Shown: positions 1 through 8,762, counted from the stretch's first letter. The stretch is DNA of 64,000 nucleotides from Mycobacterium sp. 852013-50091_SCH5140682 (GCF_001665685.1 NZ_LZTB01000063.1:1-64000); one strand, 5' to 3'. Numbers and translations: made by a program. Notes: generated from the sequence alone by a model not told the origin.

Positions 1-39
1 ATGCGATCGTCGGCAGCGTCAGATGTGTATAAGAGACAG
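1..39. other. Illumina Nextera (Tn5) adapter at contig end, not genomic
   Basis: Positions 7-20 read TCGTCGGCAGCGTC and positions 21-39 read AGATGTGTATAAGAGACAG, the Nextera read-1 adapter followed by the Tn5 mosaic end. Genomic sequence begins at about position 40. Any translation entering this stretch is artificial, including the last residues of the minus-strand regulator that otherwise read into it. Positions 1-6 are of unknown origin and are probably also non-genomic. Confidence 0.97.
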
Positions 40-663
40 GGCCCGGGCCGAGTCGCGCTGGCGGATCGCCTCCATGATCTGCGAATGCGCGTCCTGGTCA
101 TGGCGGTGCCGATCATCCGGGGACATGTTCAGCATGTCCAGCATCGCCGACCGGATGCGCGGCGCAAACGATTCGAAGAGCTCCGAAAGCACCGGATTGT
201 GCGCGGCGCGCACGATCGCGCGATGGAACTCGATGTCAGCATCCACCAGCTTGTCGTCCGATCGAGCGGTCTCGGCGTCGGCCCGGTTCTTCAGCGTCAC
301 CCGCAGCCGGCTGAGATCCCTGGAATCTCTACGGCCGGCTGCCAATTCAGCGGCCTTCACCTCGATGGCCTCTCGGACTTCGAGGACGTCGTCGATGTCG
401 GCCCGGCGTAGTACCGCATCCCACTCCTCGGATCGCTCCAGTGCGATGACGAATACGCCCGAGCCCTGCCGCGCCTCCACAAGTCCACGACCCCGCAGCT
501 CCTTGACGGCTTCGCGCACAGTAGATCTGCCCACCCCGAGCTCGGCGGCCAGCGCCGACTCGGCGGGCAGCTTGGCTCCGATTTCCCACTCGCCCGCCGT
601 GATACGCGCCGCGATCTGGTCTGCCGCCTGCTCTACGAGCGAGAACCTCCGAAGCTCTGCCAT
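40..663 (-). CDS. GntR-family (FadR/FCD) transcriptional regulator, 3' end missing
   Basis: The protein starts MAELRRFSLVEQAADQIA and carries an N-terminal winged helix (about residues 8-75, with PAESALAAELGVGRSTVREA and ARQGSGVFV) followed by an FCD ligand-binding domain containing the D-x-x-FH metal motif (DADIEFHRAI). The ATG at 663 is the only sensible start. The C-terminus is cut by the contig end at position 40; the residues SLIHI seen beyond it come from adapter. The gene diverges from the APC permease operon, and two copies of a 15-bp dyad-like element lie in the shared promoter region, so it probably controls that operon in response to a small acid. The ligand cannot be read from sequence. 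Confidence 0.92.
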
Positions 664-674
664 GGCGAAACGCT

Positions 675-689
675 ATCAGCTTGTCTGAT
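675..689. promoter_or_regulatory. Putative GntR operator, copy 1
   Basis: ATCAG and CTGAT form an inverted repeat separated by five bases, 12 bp upstream of the GntR start codon. The 15-mer TCAGCTTGTCTGATG (676-690) recurs almost exactly at 777-791, differing at one base. Position, repetition and partial symmetry suggest an autoregulatory binding site of the neighbouring GntR protein. Confidence 0.5.
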
Positions 690-775
690 GTGTCCGGTCG
701 CAACCGCCCAACCCCGGCACGTGAGCCAACCGACACCGGATGCCGCGAAGTTGACCCAATCACGCGCCGCCTCTT

Positions 776-790
776 GTCAGGTTGTCTGAT
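776..790. promoter_or_regulatory. Putative GntR operator, copy 2
   Basis: GTCAG-N5-CTGAT lies about 105 bp upstream of the permease start. It shares TCAG[C/G]TTGTCTGATG with copy 1. Together the two sites bracket the roughly 230-bp divergent promoter region between the GntR gene and the permease operon, as expected for control of both promoters. Confidence 0.5.
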
Positions 791-895
791 GACTTATACG
801 CTGCTGTCAGCCGCCGACGCGGCTTGTCCTCCGGCCCACGATCTCGACAGCCCCTGGGCCGCAGACCCTTTCACCACCCAAGAAAGTTGGCCAGT

Positions 896-2362
896 ATGGC
901 TTCCTCGGACGGCAATCCTCCCCCAACGCTGCGATCGGGCCAGATCGGCACCGGGGCAATCGTTTTCATGGTCGTAGCGGCAGCATCCCCGCTCGGGGCG
1001 ATGTTCGTCGGGGCCGGCGCATCCATCGGACACGGCAACGGCATCGGCACCCCGGGTATCTACGTCATCGCCGGCGTGACCCTCGCCCTGTTCGCCGTGG
1101 GATACGTGGCGATGAGCCGCCATGTGGTCAGCGCCGGCGCCTTCTACGTCTACATCACGCGAGGGCTGGGCCGTGCTTTCGGCATGGGAGCGGCCATGAT
1201 CGCGTTGATCTGCTACAACGCCTACGTCGTCGCACTGATCGCCTTCGTCGGCATCTCGACCCAGGGCGCCGCGGCAGCCGACCTGGGTATCGACCTGCCC
1301 TGGCAGGTTTGGTCATTGCTCGCCTACCTGGTGCTCGTGACGCTCTCCTACTTCCGGATCGAGTTCAGCGCCAAGGTTCTCGGTGTGCTGCTGGCGGCCG
1401 AGTTCGTCATCCTCGGATTGCTCGACATCATGGTCCTGGTCAAGAACGGCCCGGCCGCATTCCCCTTGGAATCGTTCACACCGAGCTCGGTTTTCACCGC
1501 GACGATCGGGGTGAGCATCGTTTACGCCTTCTCGTCGTTCACCGGCTTCGAAGCCACCGCGATCTACGGCGAGGAGGCACGCGAGCCACGCCGCACCATT
1601 CCACGGGCAACCTACATCGCATTGGCACTCATCACGGGGTTCTACGTCCTCACCACGTGGTCGCTGATCGCGGCATTCGGCGCCGATGGCGCAGTCCAAG
1701 CGGCACAAGAGGATTCGGACTTCGTCTTCAAGGCCAACAGCCTGTACGTCGGCGGAGTATCCGACCACATCATGCATCTGCTGGTGTGCACCAGCCTGTT
1801 CGCCGCGCTTCTCGCCTTCCACAACGCCACGGCCCGCTACATGTTCGCGCTGGCCCGCGATGGTGCACTGCCCCGCGCCCTCGCCCGGGTACACCGGCGC
1901 CACGGGACACCACACGTCGCGAGCCGGACTCAGTTGGGGTTCGCGGGGGCCGTCCTGGTCATCATGGCGCTCACCCGCCTCGACGTGGAGGACATCGCCG
2001 CAGGGTTCCTCGGCCTCGGCGCATTGGGAATGCTCTGCCTGCAAGGGCTCGCCAGTTGCGCGGTGGTCGGGTTCTTCGCGCATCGGGCCGACCGCGAACT
2101 GTGGCGCACCACCATCGCACCGACCGCCGCGGCCGTCCTCCTCGCGACCGGCATCGGCTTGTCCGTGTGGCACTTCCCGGCGCTGACCGGTGCCACGTCG
2201 AGCCTCATGAACCATCTCTGGGTGCTGTTACCCGTGGCCTTTGGACTCGGGCTGCTCGGCGCGTACTACATGCGCCGCGCCCGGCATGCCGACTACGCCG
2301 ACTTCGGGCACCGAGACCCCGTACCCGACGGCGACACCCCAACCACCGTATCCACCAAGTGA
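896..2362 (+). CDS. APC-superfamily amino acid/amine permease
   Basis: A 488-residue polytopic membrane protein. The reading frame is open further upstream, but the ATG at 896 (MASSDGNPPPTLRSGQIGTG) fits the family: a short polar N-tail runs straight into the first helix (AIVFMVVAAASPLGAMF), and a purine-rich AGAAAG lies about 10 bases before it. About twelve hydrophobic segments can be counted. The segment YAFSSFTGFEATAIYGEEAR matches the helix 6 region with the conserved Glu of APC transporters. It likely imports the organic nitrogen compound processed by the three downstream genes (DUF6176-like, YhfX-like, aldehyde dehydrogenase), which follow in the same direction with gaps of 3-11 bp. 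Substrate unknown. Confidence 0.88.
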   Translation: MASSDGNPPPTLRSGQIGTGAIVFMVVAAASPLGAMFVGAGASIGHGNGIGTPGIYVIAGVTLALFAVGYVAMSRHVVSAGAFYVYITRGLGRAFGMGAAMIALICYNAYVVALIAFVGISTQGAAAADLGIDLPWQVWSLLAYLVLVTLSYFRIEFSAKVLGVLLAAEFVILGLLDIMVLVKNGPAAFPLESFTPSSVFTATIGVSIVYAFSSFTGFEATAIYGEEAREPRRTIPRATYIALALITGFYVLTTWSLIAAFGADGAVQAAQEDSDFVFKANSLYVGGVSDHIMHLLVCTSLFAALLAFHNATARYMFALARDGALPRALARVHRRHGTPHVASRTQLGFAGAVLVIMALTRLDVEDIAAGFLGLGALGMLCLQGLASCAVVGFFAHRADRELWRTTIAPTAAAVLLATGIGLSVWHFPALTGATSSLMNHLWVLLPVAFGLGLLGAYYMRRARHADYADFGHRDPVPDGDTPTTVSTK

Positions 2363-2373
2363 AAGGAAACCCT

Positions 2374-2721
2374 ATGTCCCCCACACTCCTACACCTGCCG
2401 ATCCTCGCCGATCAGCTACCGGCAACCAAGGAATTCCTGGCCGAATTGTCCGGTCCGCGCGCGCAGGCCTACGCCGAATCACAACGCGAACTCGAGGTAG
2501 GCAAGGAGGCATGGTTCATCGCCCGATCCGGCGATGACGACATCCTGGTCGCCTACCTGGAATCCGTCGACTTCTCGGTGGCAGTGCAGCGGATGAGCGC
2601 ATCGGCACGGCCGTTCGACCGGTGGTTCAAGGACCGGCTGCGCAGCTGCACGGGACTCGATCTCGACAATCCGCCGGCCCTGTCACTTCCGGAACTGGCC
2701 GCCTACTACACCGAAAGCTGA
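2374..2721 (+). CDS. DUF6176-like small protein
   Basis: A 115-residue soluble protein starting MSPTLLHLPILADQLPATKE, with GAAAGGAAA as ribosome-binding site just upstream. The patterns FLAELSGPR, E-x-WF-x-AR and PFDRWFKDRL resemble the uncharacterised DUF6176 family of small alpha/beta-barrel-like proteins; that assignment is from memory of the family pattern. The gene sits between the permease (11-bp gap) and the YhfX-like gene (3-bp gap), so it is almost certainly cotranscribed and part of the same catabolic unit. No catalytic residues can be assigned. A role as binding protein or small isomerase is only a guess. Confidence 0.6.
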   Translation: MSPTLLHLPILADQLPATKEFLAELSGPRAQAYAESQRELEVGKEAWFIARSGDDDILVAYLESVDFSVAVQRMSASARPFDRWFKDRLRSCTGLDLDNPPALSLPELAAYYTES

Positions 2722-2724
2722 GCT

Positions 2725-4029
2725 ATGAGCACACTTCTCGACCGCGCCTTCGAACTCAACCCAGCCATGCTCGCCGCGGCCATCGAGCTGCACCAAGCAG
2801 GTGCGGTTCCCTCGGCGACGCAACTGATCGACTTGGACATGATCGCCGCCAATGCCCGCCGCACCGCCGCAGCCGCCGACCAGCACGGGCTGCGGGTGTA
2901 CGCGATGACCAAGCAGAACGGCCTTAACCCCTTCATGACCAAGGTGATGCTGGAGTGCGGCATCCCCTCCACGTGTGCAGTGGAAACGCTTCAGGCACAC
3001 CGGATTCATCGCTACGGGTTCCCGCTCGGCAACGTCGGCCACATCCAGAACATCCCGGCTGCCCAGGTGCCCGCTGTGGTCGCCATGCGCCCCGAGTTCA
3101 TCACCGTCTACACCTATGAAGCCGCGCAGCGGGTGTCCGCGGCCGCGTCGGCGCTCGGAGTCACACAGCGACTGTATGTCCGGGTGACCAACCAGGCGTC
3201 AACGGGAACGCCGATTGTCGGCGTCGACGACGGCGCGTTCAGTGGCCTCGTCGGCGGTTGGACCGAGGACACGTGCGTCGCGGGAATCCGCCCGCTGCTG
3301 GACCTGCCGAACGTCGAAGTCGCCGGGTTGACGCAGTTTTCCGCCATCAGCTACGGGGAGACCGGGGACCCGTCGGTGGTGAAACCGACCGAGGCATTCT
3401 TCACGATGCTGCGGGCCAAGGAGCTGCTGGAGCGTGAGCTCGGTCTGCGGGATCTGCATCTCAACGTCGGCGGCAATGCCAACGTCGGGACCTTTCCGGT
3501 GCTGGCGAGCTACGGCGTCACCGAGGTGGAGCCCGGGGTGTCACTGGCCGGCTCGGGCGGCTTCCACGCCAAGCAGGACTTGGCCGAACGGCCCGCGCAA
3601 GTCGTGGTCAGCGAAGTCAGCCACTTCTGGGGTGACAATGTCTACACGACGGGTGGCGTCTTCAGCTTCGTCTCCGATCTGTACGACCCACAACCCATGG
3701 CCGCGGCTGCAGGCACCGATCTCGAATCCGCCCGGGGGTGCCGCATTCCGTACCTCTACAACCAAATGGTCGACGCCCACGGGGTATTCGGCCCCGGCGA
3801 GCCGATGCCTGCGATCGGCGACACCGTGCTGATCGTCCATCACCCCCAGGCCTTCCTCGAACGCGGGTACACCGCAGCGGTCAGCGGCATCTCCACTGGG
3901 GCGCCCCGCGTCGAAGGGGTTTTCGACGCCGCATGTAACCACCTCGACGAGACGTTCAATGTCCTCCCGCTGCAGCACACCCTCGACCGACTGGATGCGG
4001 TGGGCAGGCACTACCGCGACGAGAACTGA
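2725..4029 (+). CDS. YhfX-type PLP-dependent protein (alanine racemase N-terminal fold)
   Basis: A 434-residue protein. The N-terminal half is an alanine-racemase-type TIM barrel: the strand LIDLDMIAANARRTA is followed by YAMTKQNG, in which Lys63 is the expected PLP-binding lysine. The central segment LNVGGNANVGTFPVLASYG and the C-terminal beta domain fit the YhfX family (named from the E. coli yhf operon) better than true alanine racemase. It probably racemises or otherwise transforms an amino acid or amino alcohol delivered by the upstream permease, with the aldehyde dehydrogenase acting next. The reaction of YhfX proteins is not established, so only fold and cofactor are claimed. Confidence 0.8.
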   Translation: MSTLLDRAFELNPAMLAAAIELHQAGAVPSATQLIDLDMIAANARRTAAAADQHGLRVYAMTKQNGLNPFMTKVMLECGIPSTCAVETLQAHRIHRYGFPLGNVGHIQNIPAAQVPAVVAMRPEFITVYTYEAAQRVSAAASALGVTQRLYVRVTNQASTGTPIVGVDDGAFSGLVGGWTEDTCVAGIRPLLDLPNVEVAGLTQFSAISYGETGDPSVVKPTEAFFTMLRAKELLERELGLRDLHLNVGGNANVGTFPVLASYGVTEVEPGVSLAGSGGFHAKQDLAERPAQVVVSEVSHFWGDNVYTTGGVFSFVSDLYDPQPMAAAAGTDLESARGCRIPYLYNQMVDAHGVFGPGEPMPAIGDTVLIVHHPQAFLERGYTAAVSGISTGAPRVEGVFDAACNHLDETFNVLPLQHTLDRLDAVGRHYRDEN

Positions 4030-4038
4030 GGCGAGGCC

Positions 4039-5559
4039 ATGTCATCCACCACAACCGATCCCATGACCGTTGCCGGCCATCCCGTTCTGCCCGCGGTCGC
4101 CCGCTTCCTCGACGGTCCGAAGCGCCTGCTGATCGACGGCCAGTGGGTCGACTCCGGCTCCGGCCGAACCTTCTCGACCGAAGACCCCGGTAGCGGACGG
4201 TTGCTGGCCGAGGTCGCCCGCGCAGACGCGCAGGACATCGACCGGGCCGTGCGATCGGCCCGCCGCGCCTTCGACGCCGGGGTGTGGCCCAACCTGAAAC
4301 CCAATGAACGCGAGCGCCTCCTGTGGCGGGTCGGCGATCTGCTCTCCGAACGCGCCGAACAGATCGGCCAACTGGAGGCGCTCGACAACGGTAAATCCGC
4401 CGCGGTGGCCACGGCGGTCGACGTGGCCTGGGCCGCCGATGTCTTCCGCTACTACGCCGGCTGGTGCACGAAGATCGAGGGCACGACGGTCGACGTCTCC
4501 ATGCCCTTCGTTCCGGGCGGCGAGTTCCACGCTTACACGGTGCGTGAGCCCGTCGGCGTCTGCGGGCTCATCGTGCCGTGGAACTTCCCGATCCTGATGG
4601 CTTCCTGGAAGCTGGCACCGGCACTGGCGGCGGGCAACACCGTCGTGCTCAAACCCGCTGAGCAAACCCCACTTTCGGCACTCCTGTTGGGCGAGCTCTT
4701 CCTCGAAGCCGGCTTCCCGCCCGGCGTGGTGAACATCGTGACGGGGTTCGGGGACGCAGGCGCCGCGCTGGCCGCACACGACAACGTGGACAAGGTCGCG
4801 TTCACGGGGTCCACCGAGGTCGGCAAACGGGTGTTGGCTGCCGCCGGCGGCAACCTCAAGAAGGTGTCACTGGAGTTGGGCGGCAAGAGCCCCAACATCG
4901 TGTTCGCCGATGCCGATCTCGACGCTGCGGTGACCGGTTCACTCAACGCCTGGTTGTTCAACCACGGCCAGTGTTGCGTCGCCGGAACACGTTTGTTCGT
5001 CGAGGACCAGATATTCGACGAGTTCACCGCAGCGGTGGCCGACGCCGCCTCCCGCGTCACGATCGGGCACGGTCTCGACCCCGCCACCCAACTCGGACCG
5101 CTGATCTCGCAGAGCCAGTTCGACAAGGTCACCGGCTATCTGGCCGCGGGACTGGCAGACGGGGCACGCGCCCTGTGCGGTGGAAAGCGATGGGGCGACG
5201 CGGGTTTCTTTGTCGAGCCGACCGTATTTGTCGACGTGCAACCGGAATTCAGCGTGGTCTCCGAAGAGATCTTCGGCCCGGTGGTGGCCGCCATGCCGTT
5301 CCGGGCCGACGACGACATCGCCGCCGCGGCTAATGACTCGATCTACGGTCTGGCCGCAGGCATCTGGACGCGTGACCTCTCGCGGGCTCATCGGCTGGCC
5401 CGGCGACTGCAGGCCGGCTCGGTGTGGATCAACCAGTACAACGGCTTCGACACGGCGATGCCGTTCGGTGGATACAAACAATCCGGGTGGGGCCGGGAAC
5501 TGGGTGCAGGGGCGCTCGACCTCTACACCCAGACCAAAGCCGTCAACATTGCGTTGTAG
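4039..5559 (+). CDS. NAD(P)-dependent aldehyde dehydrogenase
   Basis: A 506-residue ALDH-superfamily enzyme oxidising an aldehyde to the acid. Visible landmarks are PWNFP (Asn182), FTGSTEVG, ELGGKSPN (general base Glu279), GQCCVAG (nucleophile Cys313), EEIFGPV and the C-terminal PFGGYKQSG. It is slightly longer than typical because of an N-terminal tail before the Rossmann domain. Last gene of the permease / DUF6176 / YhfX operon, 9 bp after the YhfX gene. Its 3' end overlaps the convergent dehydratase gene by 17 bp. Context suggests it oxidises an aldehyde released from an amino compound; the specific substrate is unknown. Confidence 0.93.
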   Translation: MSSTTTDPMTVAGHPVLPAVARFLDGPKRLLIDGQWVDSGSGRTFSTEDPGSGRLLAEVARADAQDIDRAVRSARRAFDAGVWPNLKPNERERLLWRVGDLLSERAEQIGQLEALDNGKSAAVATAVDVAWAADVFRYYAGWCTKIEGTTVDVSMPFVPGGEFHAYTVREPVGVCGLIVPWNFPILMASWKLAPALAAGNTVVLKPAEQTPLSALLLGELFLEAGFPPGVVNIVTGFGDAGAALAAHDNVDKVAFTGSTEVGKRVLAAAGGNLKKVSLELGGKSPNIVFADADLDAAVTGSLNAWLFNHGQCCVAGTRLFVEDQIFDEFTAAVADAASRVTIGHGLDPATQLGPLISQSQFDKVTGYLAAGLADGARALCGGKRWGDAGFFVEPTVFVDVQPEFSVVSEEIFGPVVAAMPFRADDDIAAAANDSIYGLAAGIWTRDLSRAHRLARRLQAGSVWINQYNGFDTAMPFGGYKQSGWGRELGAGALDLYTQTKAVNIAL

Positions 5560-7453
5560 GCACTCCCGTCGCTGCGAGTCGGGCCGGGGCTCCGGCTCGA
5601 CTCGCAGCCTCGATCAACGACACGTCGCGCACCGCCCCCTGGTCCGCCGAGAGCGCCATCGCGGCGTAGGCCCGCAATGCCGGCGACACCGCGCGGTCCC
5701 GGCGCTTGGGCCAATACCCACCGCCCTGCTCCAATCGGCTTCGGCGGGCATCGAGTTCAGCAGCGTCAACCTGCAATTCGATGCGGCGGGCCGGGATGTC
5801 GATGTCGATCTGGTCCCCGTCCTGAACCAGCGCGATGACGCCACCGGCCGCCGCCTCCGGCGAGATGTGCCCGATGGACAGCCCCGACGATCCGCCCGAG
5901 AACCGTCCGTCGGTGATCAGCGCACACACCTTGGCAAGCCCGACCCCCTTGAGATAAGAGGTGGGATAGAGCATTTCCTGCATCCCCGGGCCGCCACGCG
6001 GCCCCTCGTACCGGATCACCAGCACGTCGCCGGGCCGCACCCTGCCGGTCAGGATGACGTCCTGCGCCTCCTCCTGCGATTCGACGACCACCGCGGGCCC
6101 GCTGAACCGCAGGATCGAGTCGTCGACGCCTGCGGTCTTGACCACGCATCCGTCCTCGGCGAGGTTCCCCCGCAGGATCGCCAGTCCGCCGTCTGCGGAA
6201 TACGCGTGGGCGACATCGCGGATGCAGCCCGCCTCGGCATCCAGGTCGAGGCTCTCCCAACGGCGGGACTGGGAGAACGCCGAACTCGAACGCACCCCAC
6301 CGGGCGCGGCGTAGAACAGGTCGACGGCCTCGGCCGAGACCGTCGAAGACCTCGGATCCCACTCATCGAGCCACGCCGCGAGTGAATCGGCGTGTATCGC
6401 ATGCACTTCGGTGTTGAGCAGACCTGCGCGCCGCAGCTCACCCATCACCGCGGGGATGCCACCGGCGCGGTGCACATCCTCCATCAGATACCTGCCGTTG
6501 GGTGCCACCTTGCAGATACACGGAATCCGCGTCGACAGGGCCTCGATGTCGGTCAGGTCGAAATCCACCTCGGCTTCGCGCGCCGCTGCCAACAGATGCA
6601 GGATCGTATTGGTCGAACCGCCCATGGCGATGTCGACCACCATGGCATTGGAAAATGCCGCGGCAGAGGCGATATTGCGTGGCAGCACCCGCTCGTCGTC
6701 CTCCTCGTAGTAGCGCCTCGCCAGTTCGATCACCGTCGCGCCGGCATCTTCGTAGAGTCGCCGGCGCGCCGTGTGGGTCGCCAGCGTCGTCCCGTTCCCC
6801 GGCAGGGCCAACCCGATCGCCTCGGTGAGGCAGTTCATCGAGTTCGCGGTGAACATGCCCGAGCAGGACCCGCAGGTCGGACACGCCGCGGACTCGACGC
6901 GCTCCATGTCGGCGTCGGAGATGTCGGGGGCGACCGCATCGGCCATCGCCGAAATCAGGTGCAGCCCACTGCGCACCGTTCCGTCGACCAGCGTGGCGGT
7001 GCCACCCTCCATGGGACCGCCCGAGACGAATACGGTGGGAATGTCGAGGCGCAGCGCCGCCATCAGCATGCCGGGAGTGATCTTGTCGCAGTTGGAGATA
7101 CACACGAGCGCGTCGGCTCGGTGGGCGTTGACCATGTACTCGATCGAATCGGCGATCAGATCCCGCGAGGGTAGCGAGTAGAGCATGCCCCCGTGACCCA
7201 TCGCGATCCCGTCGTCGACGGCGATCGTGTTGAACTCGCGGGCAATTCCGCCGGCCGCGCCGATCGCCTCACACACGATGCGTCCCACGGGCTGCAGATG
7301 GGTGTGGCCGGGCACGAACTCGGTGAAACTGTTGGCCACGGCCACGATCGGCTTGCCGAAGTCGGCGGCGGAGACGCCTGCGGCGCGCAGCAGGGCGCGC
7401 GCACCCGCCATGTTGCGGCCGTGGGTGATGGTCCTGGATCTCAATTCGGGCAT
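5543..7453 (-). CDS. ilvD: Dihydroxy-acid dehydratase (IlvD/Edd family)
   Basis: A 636-residue Fe-S dehydratase that would convert 2,3-dihydroxy-3-methyl acids to 2-keto acids in valine/isoleucine synthesis. Cluster and active-site motifs are present: CDKITPGMLMA, CPTCGSCSGMFTANSMNC, and GDGR-type C-terminal ITDGRFSGGSSGLSIGH. Sequence and length are close to the 616-residue E. coli type rather than the shorter (about 575) mycobacterial housekeeping type, so this may be a second copy or act on a sugar acid. Start set at the ATG giving MPELRSRTITHGRNMAGARA, the family's usual N-terminus; an in-frame ATG at 7462 would add three residues. It diverges from a MmyB-like regulator. Confidence 0.87.
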   Translation of the reverse strand: MPELRSRTITHGRNMAGARALLRAAGVSAADFGKPIVAVANSFTEFVPGHTHLQPVGRIVCEAIGAAGGIAREFNTIAVDDGIAMGHGGMLYSLPSRDLIADSIEYMVNAHRADALVCISNCDKITPGMLMAALRLDIPTVFVSGGPMEGGTATLVDGTVRSGLHLISAMADAVAPDISDADMERVESAACPTCGSCSGMFTANSMNCLTEAIGLALPGNGTTLATHTARRRLYEDAGATVIELARRYYEEDDERVLPRNIASAAAFSNAMVVDIAMGGSTNTILHLLAAAREAEVDFDLTDIEALSTRIPCICKVAPNGRYLMEDVHRAGGIPAVMGELRRAGLLNTEVHAIHADSLAAWLDEWDPRSSTVSAEAVDLFYAAPGGVRSSSAFSQSRRWESLDLDAEAGCIRDVAHAYSADGGLAILRGNLAEDGCVVKTAGVDDSILRFSGPAVVVESQEEAQDVILTGRVRPGDVLVIRYEGPRGGPGMQEMLYPTSYLKGVGLAKVCALITDGRFSGGSSGLSIGHISPEAAAGGVIALVQDGDQIDIDIPARRIELQVDAAELDARRSRLEQGGGYWPKRRDRAVSPALRAYAAMALSADQGAVRDVSLIEAASRAGAPARLAATGVPTTQC

Positions 7454-7536
7454 GATGCCCATGGTTGTGGACCATGAGCGACAGGCGAAGACGGTCCTGG
7501 CTCTAGTACTGCGACTACCAGTTTTACTATTGAACG

Positions 7537-8367
7537 ATGCCCAACCAGGCCGCCCGCGCAGAGCTCGGTGGGTTCCTGCGCATGCGCCGGGAATCGGTGG
7601 CCCGCTCGGAGCACGGTCTGCCACCGATTCGCGGCCGCGCCAACGGCTTACGCCGTGAAGAAGTGGCGTTCCTGTCGTCGATCAGCGTCACCTGGTACAC
7701 CTGGCTGGAGCAGGGGCGCGACATCAATCCGTCGCGGCAGGTGCTCGACGCCATCGGGCAGACCCTCGCGCTCTCGCCCGCCGATCAGACGTATCTGCTG
7801 TCGCTGGCCGGGTTTTCGCCGGGCGGTACGGCACCGCCGGGTGAGCCACCCGATCATGTGCACCGCCTCCTGGAGGCGTTCGGCCGGTCCCCCGCCTTCG
7901 CGCTCGACCCGGATTGGGAGATCACCGCATGGAATCGCGCCTACGCAGCGCTGTACCCGCGGGTGCGCGCGGTGCCGGACGAAGATCGGAATCTGTTGTC
8001 GCTCGTGTTCACCGACCCGTCGATCAAATTGCTGATGCCCGACTGGGAGGTGGAGAGCCGACGCTTCGTGTCCGAGTTCCGCATGCAGAACGGCGCGCGG
8101 CTCGACGACGCCGCCGTCGCGCGCCTCCTCGACCGACTGCGTGCGAAAAGCCCCGAATTCGATCGCATTTGGGACGACCACGCCATCGAGGGCTTTCAGA
8201 CCCGGATCCGGCGTTTTGATCACGCGGTGACCGGCGAGGTCGAACTGGAGTACCACCGGCTCACCCCGGCCGACCAGCCAGACCTCAACATCGTCGTCTA
8301 CACCCCGGCCACCGACACCGCGGCGGCACAGCTCGACCGACTCGTCGACAGGCAGGCCTCGACGTAG
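7537..8367 (+). CDS. XRE-type regulator with MmyB-like ligand-binding domain
   Basis: A 276-residue regulator. Residues about 8-70 form a helix-turn-helix (LGGFLRMRRESV, GLRREEVAFLSSISVTWYTW, LEQGRDINPS) and the rest matches the MmyB-like sensor domain (AWNRAYAALYP, LEYHRL, and a C-terminal NIVVYTP). Members of this family usually repress a divergent oxidoreductase or metabolic gene; here the divergent gene is the dihydroxy-acid dehydratase, 83 bp away. The intergenic region holds nested short inverted repeats (TAGT/ACTA and ACTG/CAGT, 7504-7529) that could be its operator. The effector is unknown. Confidence 0.86.
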   Translation: MPNQAARAELGGFLRMRRESVARSEHGLPPIRGRANGLRREEVAFLSSISVTWYTWLEQGRDINPSRQVLDAIGQTLALSPADQTYLLSLAGFSPGGTAPPGEPPDHVHRLLEAFGRSPAFALDPDWEITAWNRAYAALYPRVRAVPDEDRNLLSLVFTDPSIKLLMPDWEVESRRFVSEFRMQNGARLDDAAVARLLDRLRAKSPEFDRIWDDHAIEGFQTRIRRFDHAVTGEVELEYHRLTPADQPDLNIVVYTPATDTAAAQLDRLVDRQAST

Positions 8368-8372
8368 GTGGC

Positions 8373-8762
8373 CTACTGCCGGCCCGACGACCAGTGCACG
8401 GCCGACGGACTGAGCAGCATGCCCAACGTGACGAGAGCCAGCACCCCGACGGCGATGCCGTAGCCCACCTGATGCGACGTGAACACGTACCAGGCCACGC
8501 CGAGCAGCAGCAGGTTGGCGAACACCCCGATGCCACGGCCCCAGCGGCGGCCGGTGATCAACGCCCATCCCCCGGCCAGCACGCCGCCACCGACGAGGAC
8601 GAACCAGAGCGCCGTGCCGTATCCACTGACGATGTGCTGATCGGCGCCCGCCAGCGCGCGCACGACCAGGACCACGGCGGCGAGGAGTCCGAGCGCGCCT
8701 TCCGCGGCGATGAGGTAACCCGCGTAGCGGACGATGGGCGGCTGCACGGGCGGTGGCGTCAT
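8373..8762 (-). CDS. Small four-helix membrane protein
   Basis: A 129-residue protein with about four hydrophobic helices (GYLIAAEGALGLLAAVVLVV; ALWFVLVGGGVLAGGWALI; GVFANLLLLGVAWYVF; IAVGVLALVTLGMLL) and no recognisable catalytic motif. Its ATG overlaps the stop codon of the upstream aroQ gene (ATGA), which implies translational coupling and cotranscription with the quiC-aroQ unit. Function unknown; small membrane proteins of this kind often accompany aroQ in mycobacteria. Ends convergently 5 bp from the MmyB-like regulator. Confidence 0.75.
   Translation of the reverse strand: MTPPPVQPPIVRYAGYLIAAEGALGLLAAVVLVVRALAGADQHIVSGYGTALWFVLVGGGVLAGGWALITGRRWGRGIGVFANLLLLGVAWYVFTSHQVGYGIAVGVLALVTLGMLLSPSAVHWSSGRQ

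Noticed and set aside
1..411. Plus-strand open frame beginning at the first base
   Set aside because: Its first residues are translated adapter and the rest is antisense to the GntR gene.
782..895. N-terminal extension of the permease frame
   Set aside because: It would add about 38 Arg/Ser-rich residues without homology and run over the promoter and operator copy 2; the ATG at 896 fits the family.
7454..7624. N-terminal extension of the dehydratase
   Set aside because: It would overlap the divergent regulator's coding region and promoter; family members begin MPxLRSRT.
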